62,772 nucleotides of DNA from an uncultured Clostridia bacterium (GTDB taxonomy: Bacteria; Bacillota; Clostridia; Lachnospirales; Anaerotignaceae), in assembly GCA_910583755.1 (NCBI GenBank), contig CAJTZO010000015.1:1-62772 (forward strand), read 5' to 3'. Shown here in pieces: positions 52,738 through 61,493 of the stretch. Positions within the stretch are counted from its first letter, which is position 1. Each line of letters opens with the position of its first letter. The notes below the pieces were generated by a model. The model was not told the origin of the DNA. It saw only the letters and a program-made list of their open reading frames with translations, and made no database searches. The position numbers were made by a program, and so were the translations under genes.

Positions 52738-52936
52738 CTTGATTTCTCCTTTCTAGTATCATTTTTTCTTTGTTTGGTGCAACATGTTCCATAAGCATTT
52801 CGTCTGTTTTAGGCTCTTACAAATTTTTAGAAAACCTTTCTTTTTCCAAATATAAAACTATATAACATCTTAATTTTCTTTTGCTATCATTGTCAATTTT
52901 TTGTTCTTTTTATTTTCTTTTTAAAAAAGAAAATTT
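52738..52936. other. Upstream region of asnB
   Basis: About 200 bp of T-rich sequence, no gene seen. It contains the ribosome site of asnB and no clear promoter pair. It leads straight into element copy E. Confidence 0.4.
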
Positions 52937-53066
52937 AATCTGTCAATAAAGTCTTTTTTTGTGGGTTTCACCCACACCCACCAACTTTTTTTAAAAAAGT
53001 TGGACAAAAAACTTTCATGGAAAAACTAACGTTTTTCCTTATCAAATCAATATTTTTGGCAAACTG
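52937..53066 (+). repeat. Dispersed hairpin element, copy E (3' truncated)
   Basis: AATCTGTCAATAAAGTC at the left, then GTGGGTTTCACCCAC, CCAACTTTTTTT/AAAAAAGTTGG and GGAAAAAC-TAAC-GTTTTTCC. It stops in AAACTG before the second loop hairpin and terminator hairpin, 3 bases before the stop codon of the permease gene. Confidence 0.8.
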
Positions 53067-53069
53067 AAT

Positions 53070-54443
53070 TTATAATAAAAAGCAAGCTGTCACTAAAGTA
53101 GCCACAAAGCCTATCAAAACAGGTACGATATTTTTACGTGCCAATTCCAGAGGGTCAACATTACAAATAGCTGCAACAGGAATAATTCCCCATGGAACAA
53201 TCGTCCCTCCACCAACAAAAACAGCACCTATCTGTCCTAATGCAGCAAGAATTGGCACAGAAGCATTGACAGCAGAACCAAACGTTTGTGCAAGAGAACC
53301 CGTTAAAGGCAAGCCAGAAAATCCAGAACCATCCAAACCAGTTAATGCACCAATAACAAGCTCTATAAAAGCAGTCACATATTTATTAAGTGGGGTGTTG
53401 TTTGCTAACCAAATTGCCCAATCATTTAAAATACCAGACTGGTATTGCTCCCCAAGAATAGAGGAAATTCCTTCCCCGCCTAAAAAGAAAAAGGCACCAA
53501 TAATAATAACAGGAGCAAATATTTTAATAGCAAATAAAAAACCATCTGTAACATAATCTGTCACTTTTTCAAGAGATTGTTTCCCAAAGGCAATGATAGC
53601 ACCAAAACACATTAATAATACTGCTGTTCCAGCGACAATACTCGTAGCATCTCCCCCTTTTAAGTCTAATAAAATCATAAAGAAAATATCTAATAAAAAT
53701 GCAATCGGTGTTACAACAGCAAGGAAAAATGCTGCTTTGCTAAAATCCTGTTTTTTTGGCTCTGATGCAACAGAACGAACACTTAAATCATGAAGTGCTA
53801 AACTTTTTCTGTTTAACAAAAAAGCAGAAACAACCGTTGTAACACCCATAACAATAAATAAAGGACGACCTACAGACAGCAATTCCCCGGTGCTGATACC
53901 AGCAGAACTTGCAGAGATAGCTGGAGCACCTTGTATTACAAAATCATAACTCAAACCAATTCCATGCCCAAACAGATTGATTGCCATAGCTGCTGCTAAT
54001 GGTTTTAAACCAGCTTTCACAGCAAAAGGTAACATAATGGTACCTAAAAGCGCAACAGAAGGAGAAGGCCACAAAAACAAAGAACAAATCAACATCGTAA
54101 TCCCTAATATCCACCAAGTAATAGCAGGTGTTTTCATAACCTTTGCCATTGGTGCCATAAGCAATTTGTCACTTCCTAAGTCCATCAAACATTTTGAAAA
54201 TGCAGTAACAAGTGCAATCGTTGCAATAATTTCCATAAATTCTTTGCCTGCATATAAGATTGCCTTAAATATCGTTTGTATACCACCTATGACACTGCTT
54301 GTTCCTACCATTCCTAGCAAAAAAAGAAAAGCAATACAAATAATGGGGGTGTCTTTTCGCAATATCATAACAAATAAAATGCAAATGACACCAATAAGAT
54401 AAACATAGTGTAAGGGGGTTAGTGATATAGTGGATTGTAACAT
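53070..54443 (-). CDS. Ion-transporter superfamily permease (GntP-like)
   Basis: 457 aa with about 12 hydrophobic segments. Internal features such as GHGIGLSYDFVIQGAPAIS and GLDGSGFSGLPLTGSLAQTFG are like those of gluconate/citrate-type ion-transporter superfamily permeases. I cannot name the substrate. It is divergent from an unknown membrane protein gene and a glycerate kinase, so a sugar acid such as glycerate or gluconate is conceivable. Its stop codon lies 3 bases from element copy E. Confidence 0.7.
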   Translation of the reverse strand: MLQSTISLTPLHYVYLIGVICILFVMILRKDTPIICIAFLFLLGMVGTSSVIGGIQTIFKAILYAGKEFMEIIATIALVTAFSKCLMDLGSDKLLMAPMAKVMKTPAITWWILGITMLICSLFLWPSPSVALLGTIMLPFAVKAGLKPLAAAMAINLFGHGIGLSYDFVIQGAPAISASSAGISTGELLSVGRPLFIVMGVTTVVSAFLLNRKSLALHDLSVRSVASEPKKQDFSKAAFFLAVVTPIAFLLDIFFMILLDLKGGDATSIVAGTAVLLMCFGAIIAFGKQSLEKVTDYVTDGFLFAIKIFAPVIIIGAFFFLGGEGISSILGEQYQSGILNDWAIWLANNTPLNKYVTAFIELVIGALTGLDGSGFSGLPLTGSLAQTFGSAVNASVPILAALGQIGAVFVGGGTIVPWGIIPVAAICNVDPLELARKNIVPVLIGFVATLVTACFLL

Positions 54444-54592
54444 AATAAAAACTCCTTAAAATGTGATTCATACATTATATGAAAAAAGGAAAAAAGGGGT
54501 TACTAAAAGATAAAAGCCTGTGATTTCGTTTCAGTTGCTACTAAATAACCATTTACTAAATATTCAGTAGTTTCCTTTCTTTCAAGAAAACA

Positions 54593-54621
54593 TTGTGGTT
54601 TTTTAGGAAATATGGTAGTAT
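54593..54621 (+). promoter_or_regulatory. Promoter of the membrane protein/glycerate kinase operon
   Basis: TTGTGG (54593-54598), 17-bp spacer, TAGTAT (54616-54621), 36 bp before the start codon. Confidence 0.45.
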
Positions 54622-54657
54622 CAAAAAGAAATAGAATAAAAAAGGGGGATATTTACT

Positions 54658-55233
54658 ATGTTTCGACAGTTAGAAGAAAACAAACAAGCAGAATTAAGCT
54701 ACTGCATCGAATTAACAAACAACTTAGAGGAACCTACAAAATCATTAGTACAAAATACATTTCAAAAAAATATTACTGGCATGAGCAAAAATGAAAAAAA
54801 CTATTACATGACCAGAATTGCAGAGCTAATTTTATCATCAATTGTGATTGCAGTAAACATTGTGCCATTGGAACTTTTTGCAGCATTCAAACTACCAATG
54901 ATTTTATTAGATGCTAGAATATGGACCATTTTATTTTGTGTTTGTATTTTGTTCTGTATTGCATTGGACAGTTTATTTCAATTTAGAGGTACTTGGCAGC
55001 AACAAAAAGAATTAGTACAAGAATTAAAAAATGAATGCTTAAAATATAGTTATAAATTAGGTGCTTATGCAAAAAATACAGACCAAATGGAAAGAAAAGT
55101 AATGTTTTTACAACGTTTTTTGGAAATGACAGGAGAAAAATACTCTTTGTTTGAATACCACAAAACACAAGAACAAAAAGATGAAATGAAAAAACAAGAA
55201 TTGCAGGAAGTAGAAAAGCAAGAAGTAGCATAA
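54658..55233 (+). CDS. Hypothetical membrane protein with C-terminal coiled coil
   Basis: 191 aa. Hydrophilic N-terminus of about 55 residues, two membrane helices (about residues 57-80 and 88-105), then a charged helical tail ending in a Gln/Glu/Lys-rich stretch. I do not recognise the family. AAGGGGG lies 9 bases before ATG 54658. Glycerate kinase starts 20 bp after its stop, so they are probably cotranscribed. A link with kinase function is not indicated by sequence. Confidence 0.72.
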   Translation: MFRQLEENKQAELSYCIELTNNLEEPTKSLVQNTFQKNITGMSKNEKNYYMTRIAELILSSIVIAVNIVPLELFAAFKLPMILLDARIWTILFCVCILFCIALDSLFQFRGTWQQQKELVQELKNECLKYSYKLGAYAKNTDQMERKVMFLQRFLEMTGEKYSLFEYHKTQEQKDEMKKQELQEVEKQEVA

Positions 55234-55252
55234 TAAAGAAAGGAAAAAACAA

Positions 55253-56383
55253 ATGAAAGCAATCATTGCAATTGATTCTTTTAAGGGGAGTTTATCCTCT
55301 TTAGAAGCAGGGAACGCAATAGTAGAAGGCATTAAAAAAGCAAGCAATAACATAGAAACAGAAGTATGCCCTCTTGCAGATGGTGGAGAAGGAACTGTAG
55401 AAGCATTAACAGCAGGAATGGGTGGAAGGATAGAAACAATTTCTGTTACGAATCCATTCGGAAAAAAAATAACATGTCAATATGGGATTGCAGAAAAAAC
55501 AGCTATTATAGAAATAGCAGCCGCAGCTGGTATTACTCTTATTGCCGCAGACCAAAGAAATCCACTTTATACAACAACATATGGTGTAGGAGAAATCATA
55601 AAAGATGCGATAAAAAAAGGGTGTCGACATTTTATAATAGGTATTGGAGGAAGTGCAACCAATGATGGTGGTATTGGAATGTTACAAGCACTGGGCTATG
55701 GTTTCCTAGATAAAAACCAAAAGCAGGTTTGCTATGGAGCATTAGGTTTGTCAAAATTACAGTTTATAACAACAGAAAATGTGCTTCCTGAATTAAAGGA
55801 ATGTACCTTTTCTATCGCTTGTGATGTAACAAACCCACTTTGTGGCGAACAAGGCTGTAGTGCTATCTTTGGACCACAAAAAGGAGCTACAAAAAAAATG
55901 ATACAAGATATGGACAAATGGCTTCAAAACTATGCTGCTTTAACAAAAAAGAGCATATCTAAAGCAGACAGCACTTTTCCCGGAACAGGTGCAGCTGGCG
56001 GTCTCGGGTTTGCCTTTCTAACATTTACCAATGCAGTTTTAGAATCTGGTATTGATATTGTTTTAAGAGAAACCAAACTAGAAGATAAAATAAAAACAGC
56101 AGATATTGTTATTACAGGGGAAGGACAGCTGGACAAGCAAACAGTTATGGGAAAAGCACCGATTGGTGTAGCAAAATTAGCAAAAAAATATAGTAAGCTG
56201 GTGATTGCTTTTGCAGGAAGCGTGACAGAAGAAGCAAATATTTGTAACAAAAATGGTATTGATGCCTATTTTCCAATTCTTCGTCGCATTGTAACTTTGG
56301 AAGAAGCAATGCAAAAAGAACTTGCAAGACAAAACATTATAGAAACATCAGAACAAGTTTTTAGATTATATCTATCAAAATAA
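55253..56383 (+). CDS. glxK: Glycerate kinase (GlxK/GarK family)
   Basis: 376 aa, phosphorylates glycerate to a phosphoglycerate with ATP. Motifs: IAIDSFKGSLSSLEAG at the N-terminus, CPLADGGEGTVEAL, IGIGGSATNDGGIGMLQALG, CDVTNPLCGEQGCS and TGEGQLDKQTVMGKAPIGVAKLAK. AAAGGAA precedes the ATG. Product isomer (2- or 3-phosphoglycerate) is not decidable; GarK/GlxK enzymes usually make 2-phosphoglycerate. The neighbouring TRAP genes could supply substrate, but there is a 1.2-kb gap. Confidence 0.93.
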   Translation: MKAIIAIDSFKGSLSSLEAGNAIVEGIKKASNNIETEVCPLADGGEGTVEALTAGMGGRIETISVTNPFGKKITCQYGIAEKTAIIEIAAAAGITLIAADQRNPLYTTTYGVGEIIKDAIKKGCRHFIIGIGGSATNDGGIGMLQALGYGFLDKNQKQVCYGALGLSKLQFITTENVLPELKECTFSIACDVTNPLCGEQGCSAIFGPQKGATKKMIQDMDKWLQNYAALTKKSISKADSTFPGTGAAGGLGFAFLTFTNAVLESGIDIVLRETKLEDKIKTADIVITGEGQLDKQTVMGKAPIGVAKLAKKYSKLVIAFAGSVTEEANICNKNGIDAYFPILRRIVTLEEAMQKELARQNIIETSEQVFRLYLSK

Positions 56384-57141
56384 ACTTTTTTCTAATTAAA
56401 TTATTCTATTTTTTTATAATATATTATTTTATAAACCAAAAATAAAAGTATAAATAAATCATATTGAATTTTATTTTTCTAAATAGAAACCTTGTTTATG
56501 ATTTATTTTTACTTTTTTTTATTTTCTAAAAAAAATTTTATTTTTACCCTATCTGAATATTAGAATAAAAAACGCATAATAAAAGTCTAATTTTTAATAA
56601 TAAAAGTAGTATTAATAACAAAATAAAATTGTTTTTAGAAAAAATAATTGTTTTTTCTTTGAATATAAAATAGAGAGGATATATTTTATAAAAAACACAA
56701 TAGATATGTTTAATATATATAAATTTTCACTCATATAAAACAAAATTTTTAGGATAAATGTATTATTTTAGAAGAAAAAATATATATTATGTAAATAAAA
56801 ATATTAAAAAAATAAAATTTATATGATTTTATATAAACAAATCAACCAAAAAACAGGAGCATTTCCTTACATAATTTTAGAAAAATGTACTTTTACACAT
56901 ACAAAAATAATATAAATTTACAATAGAATACTAATATTTGGTTTTTTTTTGTAATAATTTATGATTGAAAAAGAAGCAGAAATTTAGTGATATTTAACAA
57001 ATAAAAATTCATTTAAAAAATTAGATTTTATAAAACTTGCTTATTATAAAAATATAATCTATTTTATGTCATCTTTTTGATTGGTAAAAAATTAATATTA
57101 CATTTTATTTTCTAAAAAAATTAACAAAATTTACAAAAATA

Positions 57142-57171
57142 TTAGACATATTAAACAATATATGCTATACT
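57142..57171 (+). promoter_or_regulatory. Possible promoter in the AT-rich island
   Basis: TTAGAC (57142-57147), 18-bp spacer, TATACT (57166-57171). Chance matches are common in such sequence. Confidence 0.3.
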
Positions 57172-57277
57172 ACCTACATAAAAATTGTCATATTTGCATT
57201 TTATTAAAAATATAGTGATTTTTGCTAATAAATTATACTATTTTTATTAGATTTTTATAATAAATAAAAAAATCTTA

Positions 57278-57339
57278 TTAATCTATTAAAAAATTTAATT
57301 TTAATAGATTAAATTTAAAATAGATATTATTTTAAATTT
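57278..57339. repeat. Two adjacent inverted repeats
   Basis: TTAATCTATTAAAA/TTTTAATAGATTAA (57278-57312) and AAATTTAAAATA/TATTTTAAATTT (57311-57339, 5-base loop). Arms of 14 and 12 bp without mismatch. Confidence 0.7.
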
Positions 57340-57449
57340 TATTTAAATTATCCCTATTTCTTTCTTTTATAAATAGGTTATAAGTATTATTTGTTATTTT
57401 ATTTATGATAAATAGAAAAATCAACTTTTCTAAAATGCAAATGAAAAAT

Positions 57450-57482
57450 TTTTTATAACAATCTTTATTGTTGTTATAAAAA
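57450..57482 (+). promoter_or_regulatory. Hairpin upstream of the TRAP operon
   Basis: TTTTTATAACAA pairs perfectly with TTGTTATAAAAA around a 9-base loop, 101 bp before the DctP start. It could be a leader hairpin or an operator. Confidence 0.55.
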
Positions 57483-57583
57483 CGATAGGAATAGAATTGT
57501 AGGGTAATATATTTTCAACACAATAAGGATTGTTATATCAAAAATTATATATAATTATAAAATTTTTATTGAGGAGGGGTTGT

Positions 57584-58702
57584 ATGTTAAAAAGAAGGAT
57601 TGCTTCTATCTTAGCACTTACCATAACATTAGGGTTATTTGGTTGTAGTTCTAATGGAGCAAATAATGAAAATGAAACAGAAAATGCAGCAGCACAAGGA
57701 TTTGTGGAAAAAAAAGTGGAACCAGTTGACTTTGATTCTGGTGTAGAATTAACAGATGACTGTTACCGCTTTATTTATGCTTTAGGAAATGCACCTGCTA
57801 CTATTGATGCTGCAAAATATTTTAAAATGCGCTTAGAGCAGGAAAGTGGTGGTACATTAAGCTGTGACATTTATACAGACAATGTGCTAGGTAGTGAAAG
57901 AGAGTTGTTGGAAGGCTGTCAATTTGGAAATTATGACATCGTTTTAGCAACCAACGCAACAGTGGCTTCTTTTAGTCATGATATTTTCTGCATTGATATT
58001 CCTTGGCTGTTTGACAATAAACAGCAAGTATATGAAGTGTTAGATGGTCCTTTAGGAAATAGATTGGGAGAAGGATTAGAAGATGTTGGATTTAAAATGC
58101 TACAATGGCAAGAAAATGCTTTCCGTACACTTTCCACAACAAACAGAGAAGTAAAAACCGTGGATGACCTAAAGGGGCTTAAAATCCGTATCATGGAAAA
58201 TGAACTTCAATTAACACAATGGAAAAATTATGGAGCTAATCCAACACCTATGGCATTTACAGAACTATTTACAGCTTTGCAACAGGGTACTGTAGATGGT
58301 CAGGACAATGGAGCAGAATTGACTTGGCAAACAAAATTTTGTGAAGTGCAAAAATGTTATACCTATACAAAACATATTTATTCACCTTATTTAATATTGA
58401 TGAGCAAAGAAAAATTTGACGGCTTAACACCTGAACAGCAGGAAATTGTACTAAAAGTCTCTGATGAAGCTGTAGACTATGAAAGAAAAAGATGTTCTGA
58501 ATATGAAGCAGTTGCTTTGGAAAACATCAAAAATTATCCGGGTATGGTTTATAACGAATTGACACCAGAAGCAGTAGAGGATTTTAAAGCTGCTTGCAGT
58601 AATCTGAAAGAATTAGCTTATGAAAAAGTGGATGACCCTACAGTAGTAGACCTTCTGTATAGTGAGGTAGAGAAGGCAAAGAAAAAATATCCAGCAGAAT
58701 AA
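57584..58702 (+). CDS. TRAP transporter solute-binding lipoprotein (DctP family)
   Basis: 372 aa. Signal with lipobox LGLFGC, then a low-complexity linker, and a DctP domain with TPMAFTELFTALQQGTVDGQDN near the ligand Arg region (VDDLKGLKIRIMEN with the conserved Arg). Start ATG 57584 with GAGGAGGGG; the frame is open to 57530 but those residues are not signal-like. Binds organic acids for the membrane subunits that follow. Substrate unknown; C4-dicarboxylate- or sugar-acid-type. Confidence 0.93.
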   Translation: MLKRRIASILALTITLGLFGCSSNGANNENETENAAAQGFVEKKVEPVDFDSGVELTDDCYRFIYALGNAPATIDAAKYFKMRLEQESGGTLSCDIYTDNVLGSERELLEGCQFGNYDIVLATNATVASFSHDIFCIDIPWLFDNKQQVYEVLDGPLGNRLGEGLEDVGFKMLQWQENAFRTLSTTNREVKTVDDLKGLKIRIMENELQLTQWKNYGANPTPMAFTELFTALQQGTVDGQDNGAELTWQTKFCEVQKCYTYTKHIYSPYLILMSKEKFDGLTPEQQEIVLKVSDEAVDYERKRCSEYEAVALENIKNYPGMVYNELTPEAVEDFKAACSNLKELAYEKVDDPTVVDLLYSEVEKAKKKYPAE

Positions 58703-58723
58703 ATAGGGAAGGGGAGAAATTAT

Positions 58724-59212
58724 ATGAAATTTCTAAATGAACATTTGGAAGAATTTTTTATCATTCCATTAATGTTTGCGATGAGTATTATTATTTTTAT
58801 ACAGGTTGTAATGAGATATGCTTTCCAAAATTCCTTAACATGGTCTGAGGAATTGGCAAGATATTTGTTTGTATGGTTGGTTTATTTTGCAGTAAGTTAT
58901 ACCGCACGCAGAGAAAAACATATCCGTATTGATGCGGCTATTAATTTATATCCCAAATCAATCCGTCCTTATATTGAAATATTAAGTGAAATTATTGTAT
59001 TTGGCTTTGCTATTTTCATTGCAATTACTGGTATTACTGTATACCAAAAAATCACATGGAGTGGTCAAGTTTCTCCGGCTATTGGGTTACCTATGCAGTT
59101 TGTTTATGCAGCACCTTTAGTTGGTTTTGTTTTGACAGCTATCCGTCAGTTACAATGTATTTTTAGAAGAATTAAAAAATTAGGTCAACCTGAGGAGGTG
59201 GAAGAAGTATGA
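58724..59212 (+). CDS. TRAP transporter small permease (DctQ)
   Basis: 162 aa, four membrane helices. The DctQ motif is seen in FIQVVMRYAFQNSLTWSEELARYLFVWLVYFAVSY and AVSYTARREKHIRIDA. Its stop overlaps the DctM start in ATGA, so coupling is likely. It is the second gene of the TRAP operon. Confidence 0.93.
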   Translation: MKFLNEHLEEFFIIPLMFAMSIIIFIQVVMRYAFQNSLTWSEELARYLFVWLVYFAVSYTARREKHIRIDAAINLYPKSIRPYIEILSEIIVFGFAIFIAITGITVYQKITWSGQVSPAIGLPMQFVYAAPLVGFVLTAIRQLQCIFRRIKKLGQPEEVEEV

Positions 59213-60498
59213 CAGGTAGTATTGCACTCGTTGTTTTTCTTACTTTAATTGTCTGTCTCGTTCTTACAGTACCCATTGGTTTTTCTTTGGGAATTGCTTC
59301 CCTTGCATACATATTATATACCAAGCAGTTAACTTTTGGATTTATTGCCCAAAATTTAGTAACAGGCTGTGACTCTTTCCCTATTATGGCAATTCCATTT
59401 TTTGTATTTGCTGGTGAACTTATGGGTGGTGGTGGTATCTCTCGCCGCTTGTTAAATGTTGCTAATGTATTTTTTGGAAGAATCAAAGGTGGTCTTGCCA
59501 TTGTAACCGTTGTTGTATGTATGTTTTTTGCTGCAATTTCTGGTTCTGGTCCTGCAACTGTTGCTGCTGTTGGCGGCATGGTAGTGCCTACTATGATGAA
59601 ACAAGGTTATGACAGAAAATTTGTACTTGCATTGATTGCCGCTGCTGGTTCCATTGGTGTTATTATTCCACCAAGTATTCCTATGGTTGTTTACAGTGTT
59701 ACAACAAACAGTTCTGTTAGTAAATTATTTTTAGCTGGTTTTGTTCCTGGTATTTTAATCGGTTTAGTATTAATTGCTTATTCTTACTTTTTTGCTGTTA
59801 GTCACGGATACAAAGGAGAAGAAGAACCATTCAGTTCTAAAAAAGCATTGAAAGAAGTAAAAGACAGTATCTGGGCGTTGCTTTCTCCTGTTATTATATT
59901 GGGTGGTATTTATGGAGGTATCTTTACCCCAACAGAAGCAGCAGCCGTATCTGTTATCTATAGTTTAGTGATTGGTTGCTTAGTTTACAAAGAATTAGAC
60001 CTAAAGCAACTGATGACTGTAACAAAAAATGCTTGTGAAACAACTGCAACTATTTTAATTGTTATTGGTTGTGCGGCTGGTTTCTCAAAAGTATTAACCT
60101 TAGGACGTATTCCTACTACTGTTGCAACCTTCTTAACCACAATGACAGATAGCAAAATATTGATTTTATTATTGATTAATATATTATTACTGATTGTTGG
60201 TTGCTTTATGGAAACATTGTGTGCCATTATGATTTTAGCACCAATTTTGTTCCCTGTTGTAACCGCTTTAGGTGTTGATGTTACTCACTTTGGTATTATT
60301 ATGGTTGTAAACTTAGCAATTGGATTTATCACACCTCCTTTAGGTGTTAACTTATTCGTCGCCTCCCGTGTTGGAGAAACAACACTGGATGATGTTATCA
60401 AGGGAATCATTCCTTTCTTGGTTGTTATGATTGCTGTATTATTAGCTATTACTTACATTCCAGCGATTTCTATGGCATTACCAACTATGTTTTCTTAA
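59209..60498 (+). CDS. TRAP transporter large permease (DctM)
   Basis: 429 aa, about 12 membrane helices. The DctM fingerprints FPIMAIPFFVFAGELMGGGGISRRL, AISGSGPATVAAVGGMVVPTMMKQGYD, PPSIPMVVY, FTPTEAAAVSV and NLAIGFITPPLGVNLFV are present. Together with DctQ and DctP it makes a sodium-driven, high-affinity uptake system. Element copy F starts right after its stop codon. Confidence 0.95.
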   Translation: MTGSIALVVFLTLIVCLVLTVPIGFSLGIASLAYILYTKQLTFGFIAQNLVTGCDSFPIMAIPFFVFAGELMGGGGISRRLLNVANVFFGRIKGGLAIVTVVVCMFFAAISGSGPATVAAVGGMVVPTMMKQGYDRKFVLALIAAAGSIGVIIPPSIPMVVYSVTTNSSVSKLFLAGFVPGILIGLVLIAYSYFFAVSHGYKGEEEPFSSKKALKEVKDSIWALLSPVIILGGIYGGIFTPTEAAAVSVIYSLVIGCLVYKELDLKQLMTVTKNACETTATILIVIGCAAGFSKVLTLGRIPTTVATFLTTMTDSKILILLLINILLLIVGCFMETLCAIMILAPILFPVVTALGVDVTHFGIIMVVNLAIGFITPPLGVNLFVASRVGETTLDDVIKGIIPFLVVMIAVLLAITYIPAISMALPTMFS

Positions 60499-60660
60499 AA
60501 CCTTGGGCTTTGCCCAAACCCACCAACTTTTTTAAAAAAAAGTTGGACAAAAAACTTTTAGGGAAAAACTAGCATTTTTCCTTATAAAATCAATCTTTTT
60601 AAGGAAACGTAGTTTCCGCTAAAAGTCTAAGAGCAAGGCTCTCAAGGTTTTTGAAAAACT
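60499..60660 (+). repeat. Dispersed hairpin element, copy F
   Basis: CCTTGGGC-TTT-GCCCAA at the left, CCAACTTTTTT/AAAAAAAAGTTGG, GGAAAAACTAGCATTTTTCC, GGAAAC-GTA-GTTTCC, and AAGAGC-AAG-GCTCTC with a CAAGGTTTTTG tail. It runs from the DctM stop directly to the next terminator. Confidence 0.8.
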
Positions 60661-60690
60661 AAGCCCTCCCAAAATGGGAGGGCTTTTACT
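60661..60690. terminator. Terminator between the TRAP operon and the small peptide gene
   Basis: AAGCCCTCCC pairs with GGGAGGGCTT around AAAAT, with T-run on the plus strand. Confidence 0.9.
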
Positions 60691-60737
60691 TGTTAATAAA
60701 ATCATTCCTTTTATATCGTTTCAACTTAAAATTCTAA

Positions 60738-60860
60738 TTATGCATTTGCTAAATAATAAGTCAATAACATCATAGTGTTTACTTCTTCATATTGTTTTTC
60801 CTTTTTTATGGTATTCTTTTTTAATTTTGCTGCACTCTTTTTTTCTTCTTTTTTCTTCAT
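60738..60860 (-). CDS. Small basic peptide, 40 aa
   Basis: Forty residues: a strongly Lys/Glu-rich N-terminal half (MKKKEEKKSAAKLKKNTIKK) and a more hydrophobic end NTMMLLTYYLANA. AGGAGG lies 10 bases before ATG 60860, an excellent ribosome site, which is the main reason to call it. No family is recognised and there is no signal sequence. It could be a small regulatory or nucleic-acid-binding protein. It is monocistronic and convergent with the TRAP operon. Confidence 0.55.
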   Translation of the reverse strand: MKKKEEKKSAAKLKKNTIKKEKQYEEVNTMMLLTYYLANA

Positions 60861-61140
60861 AAACAAAATTCCTCCTAATCAAAACAAATTTTTTATTTCC
60901 AATCATAATTGATACACTGTTGTTTTTGGTATATTTTTATTATATCTCTATATTTTGTATAAATTATGAACAAAAACAAAAGAATTTCTGAACGTTTTAT
61001 TATTATTTTATGAAAAAGCAGAATAAAAATGATAATTCCATCTATAAAATAATTTTGAAGGAAAGTAGAATAGTAGTTATAAGTATAAAAAAGGAATGTT
61101 TTTGCTATTTTTTTTAAAATAAGATAAGATGTGAATGTCT
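60861..61140. other. Intergenic region without recognised gene
   Basis: AT-rich, contains the ribosome site of the small peptide (60871-60876) and a -10-like TATAAT on the minus strand. Nothing else was recognised. Confidence 0.4.
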
Positions 61141-61155
61141 TAAAAAAAGGGGAGG

Positions 61156-61206
61156 AAAAAGCGCTATAAGTCTTGAAACCATTGATTTACAGCACTTTTT
61201 CTTTCG
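61156..61206 (-). terminator. Terminator of the tRNA-Pro locus
   Basis: On the minus strand AAAAAGTGCTGTAAATC pairs with GACTTATAGCGCTTTTT (three wobble or mismatch positions), followed by T-rich sequence. Confidence 0.65.
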
Positions 61207-61245
61207 TCAAGGCGACAAGATTTGAACTTGCGACCTCTACATCCC
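61207..61245 (-). other. 3' fragment of a tRNA-Pro gene, prophage attachment site scar
   Basis: Minus strand reads GGGATGTAG (anticodon stem side), AGGTC (variable loop), GCAAG-TTCAAAT-CTTGT (T arm) and CGCCTTG-A (acceptor and discriminator). The acceptor ends in G72, so base 1 would be C, a bacterial tRNA-Pro trait. The 5' half is not found upstream on the same strand (61246-61400), so the gene is truncated. This is the classic duplicated end of a phage integrated into a tRNA 3' end. Confidence 0.75.
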
Positions 61246-61493
61246 TAATGAATATATCATAACTGATGAAAACGTTGAAAAATAGGTATTTTAAAATCAC
61301 TTTGACTTGCATTTGACTTGTATAATATTTTTTAATAAAGTAATGCGATTTTTTATATTTTATCTAATTTTTTAATATTCCACAATATATAATAAAGAGG
61401 TACAAAATGATATATATTAATAAAAAATTAACAACTAAATAATGGAACACATAAAAGTGTATAGGTAAAGAAAGGAGATAATTTTCCCTTTTT
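61246..61493. other. Prophage end region without genes
   Basis: About 250 bp. Contains a short direct repeat TTGACTTG at two places near 61300. No gene or promoter recognised. Confidence 0.4.

Larger units (their letters stand above)
56384..57583. other. Extremely AT-rich, gene-free island before the TRAP operon
   Basis: 1.2 kb, no reading frame that I trust. In 57241-57360 only 9 of 120 bases are G or C. It holds three consecutive perfect inverted repeats (57278-57312, 57311-57339, 57450-57482) and a possible promoter. No RNA gene was recognised. Its length and composition are unlike other gaps of the window. Confidence 0.75.

Noticed and set aside
57530..57583. N-terminal extension of the DctP protein
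   Set aside because: The extra 18 residues come before a strong ribosome site at 57571-57579 and would hide the lipoprotein signal; ATG 57584 is better.
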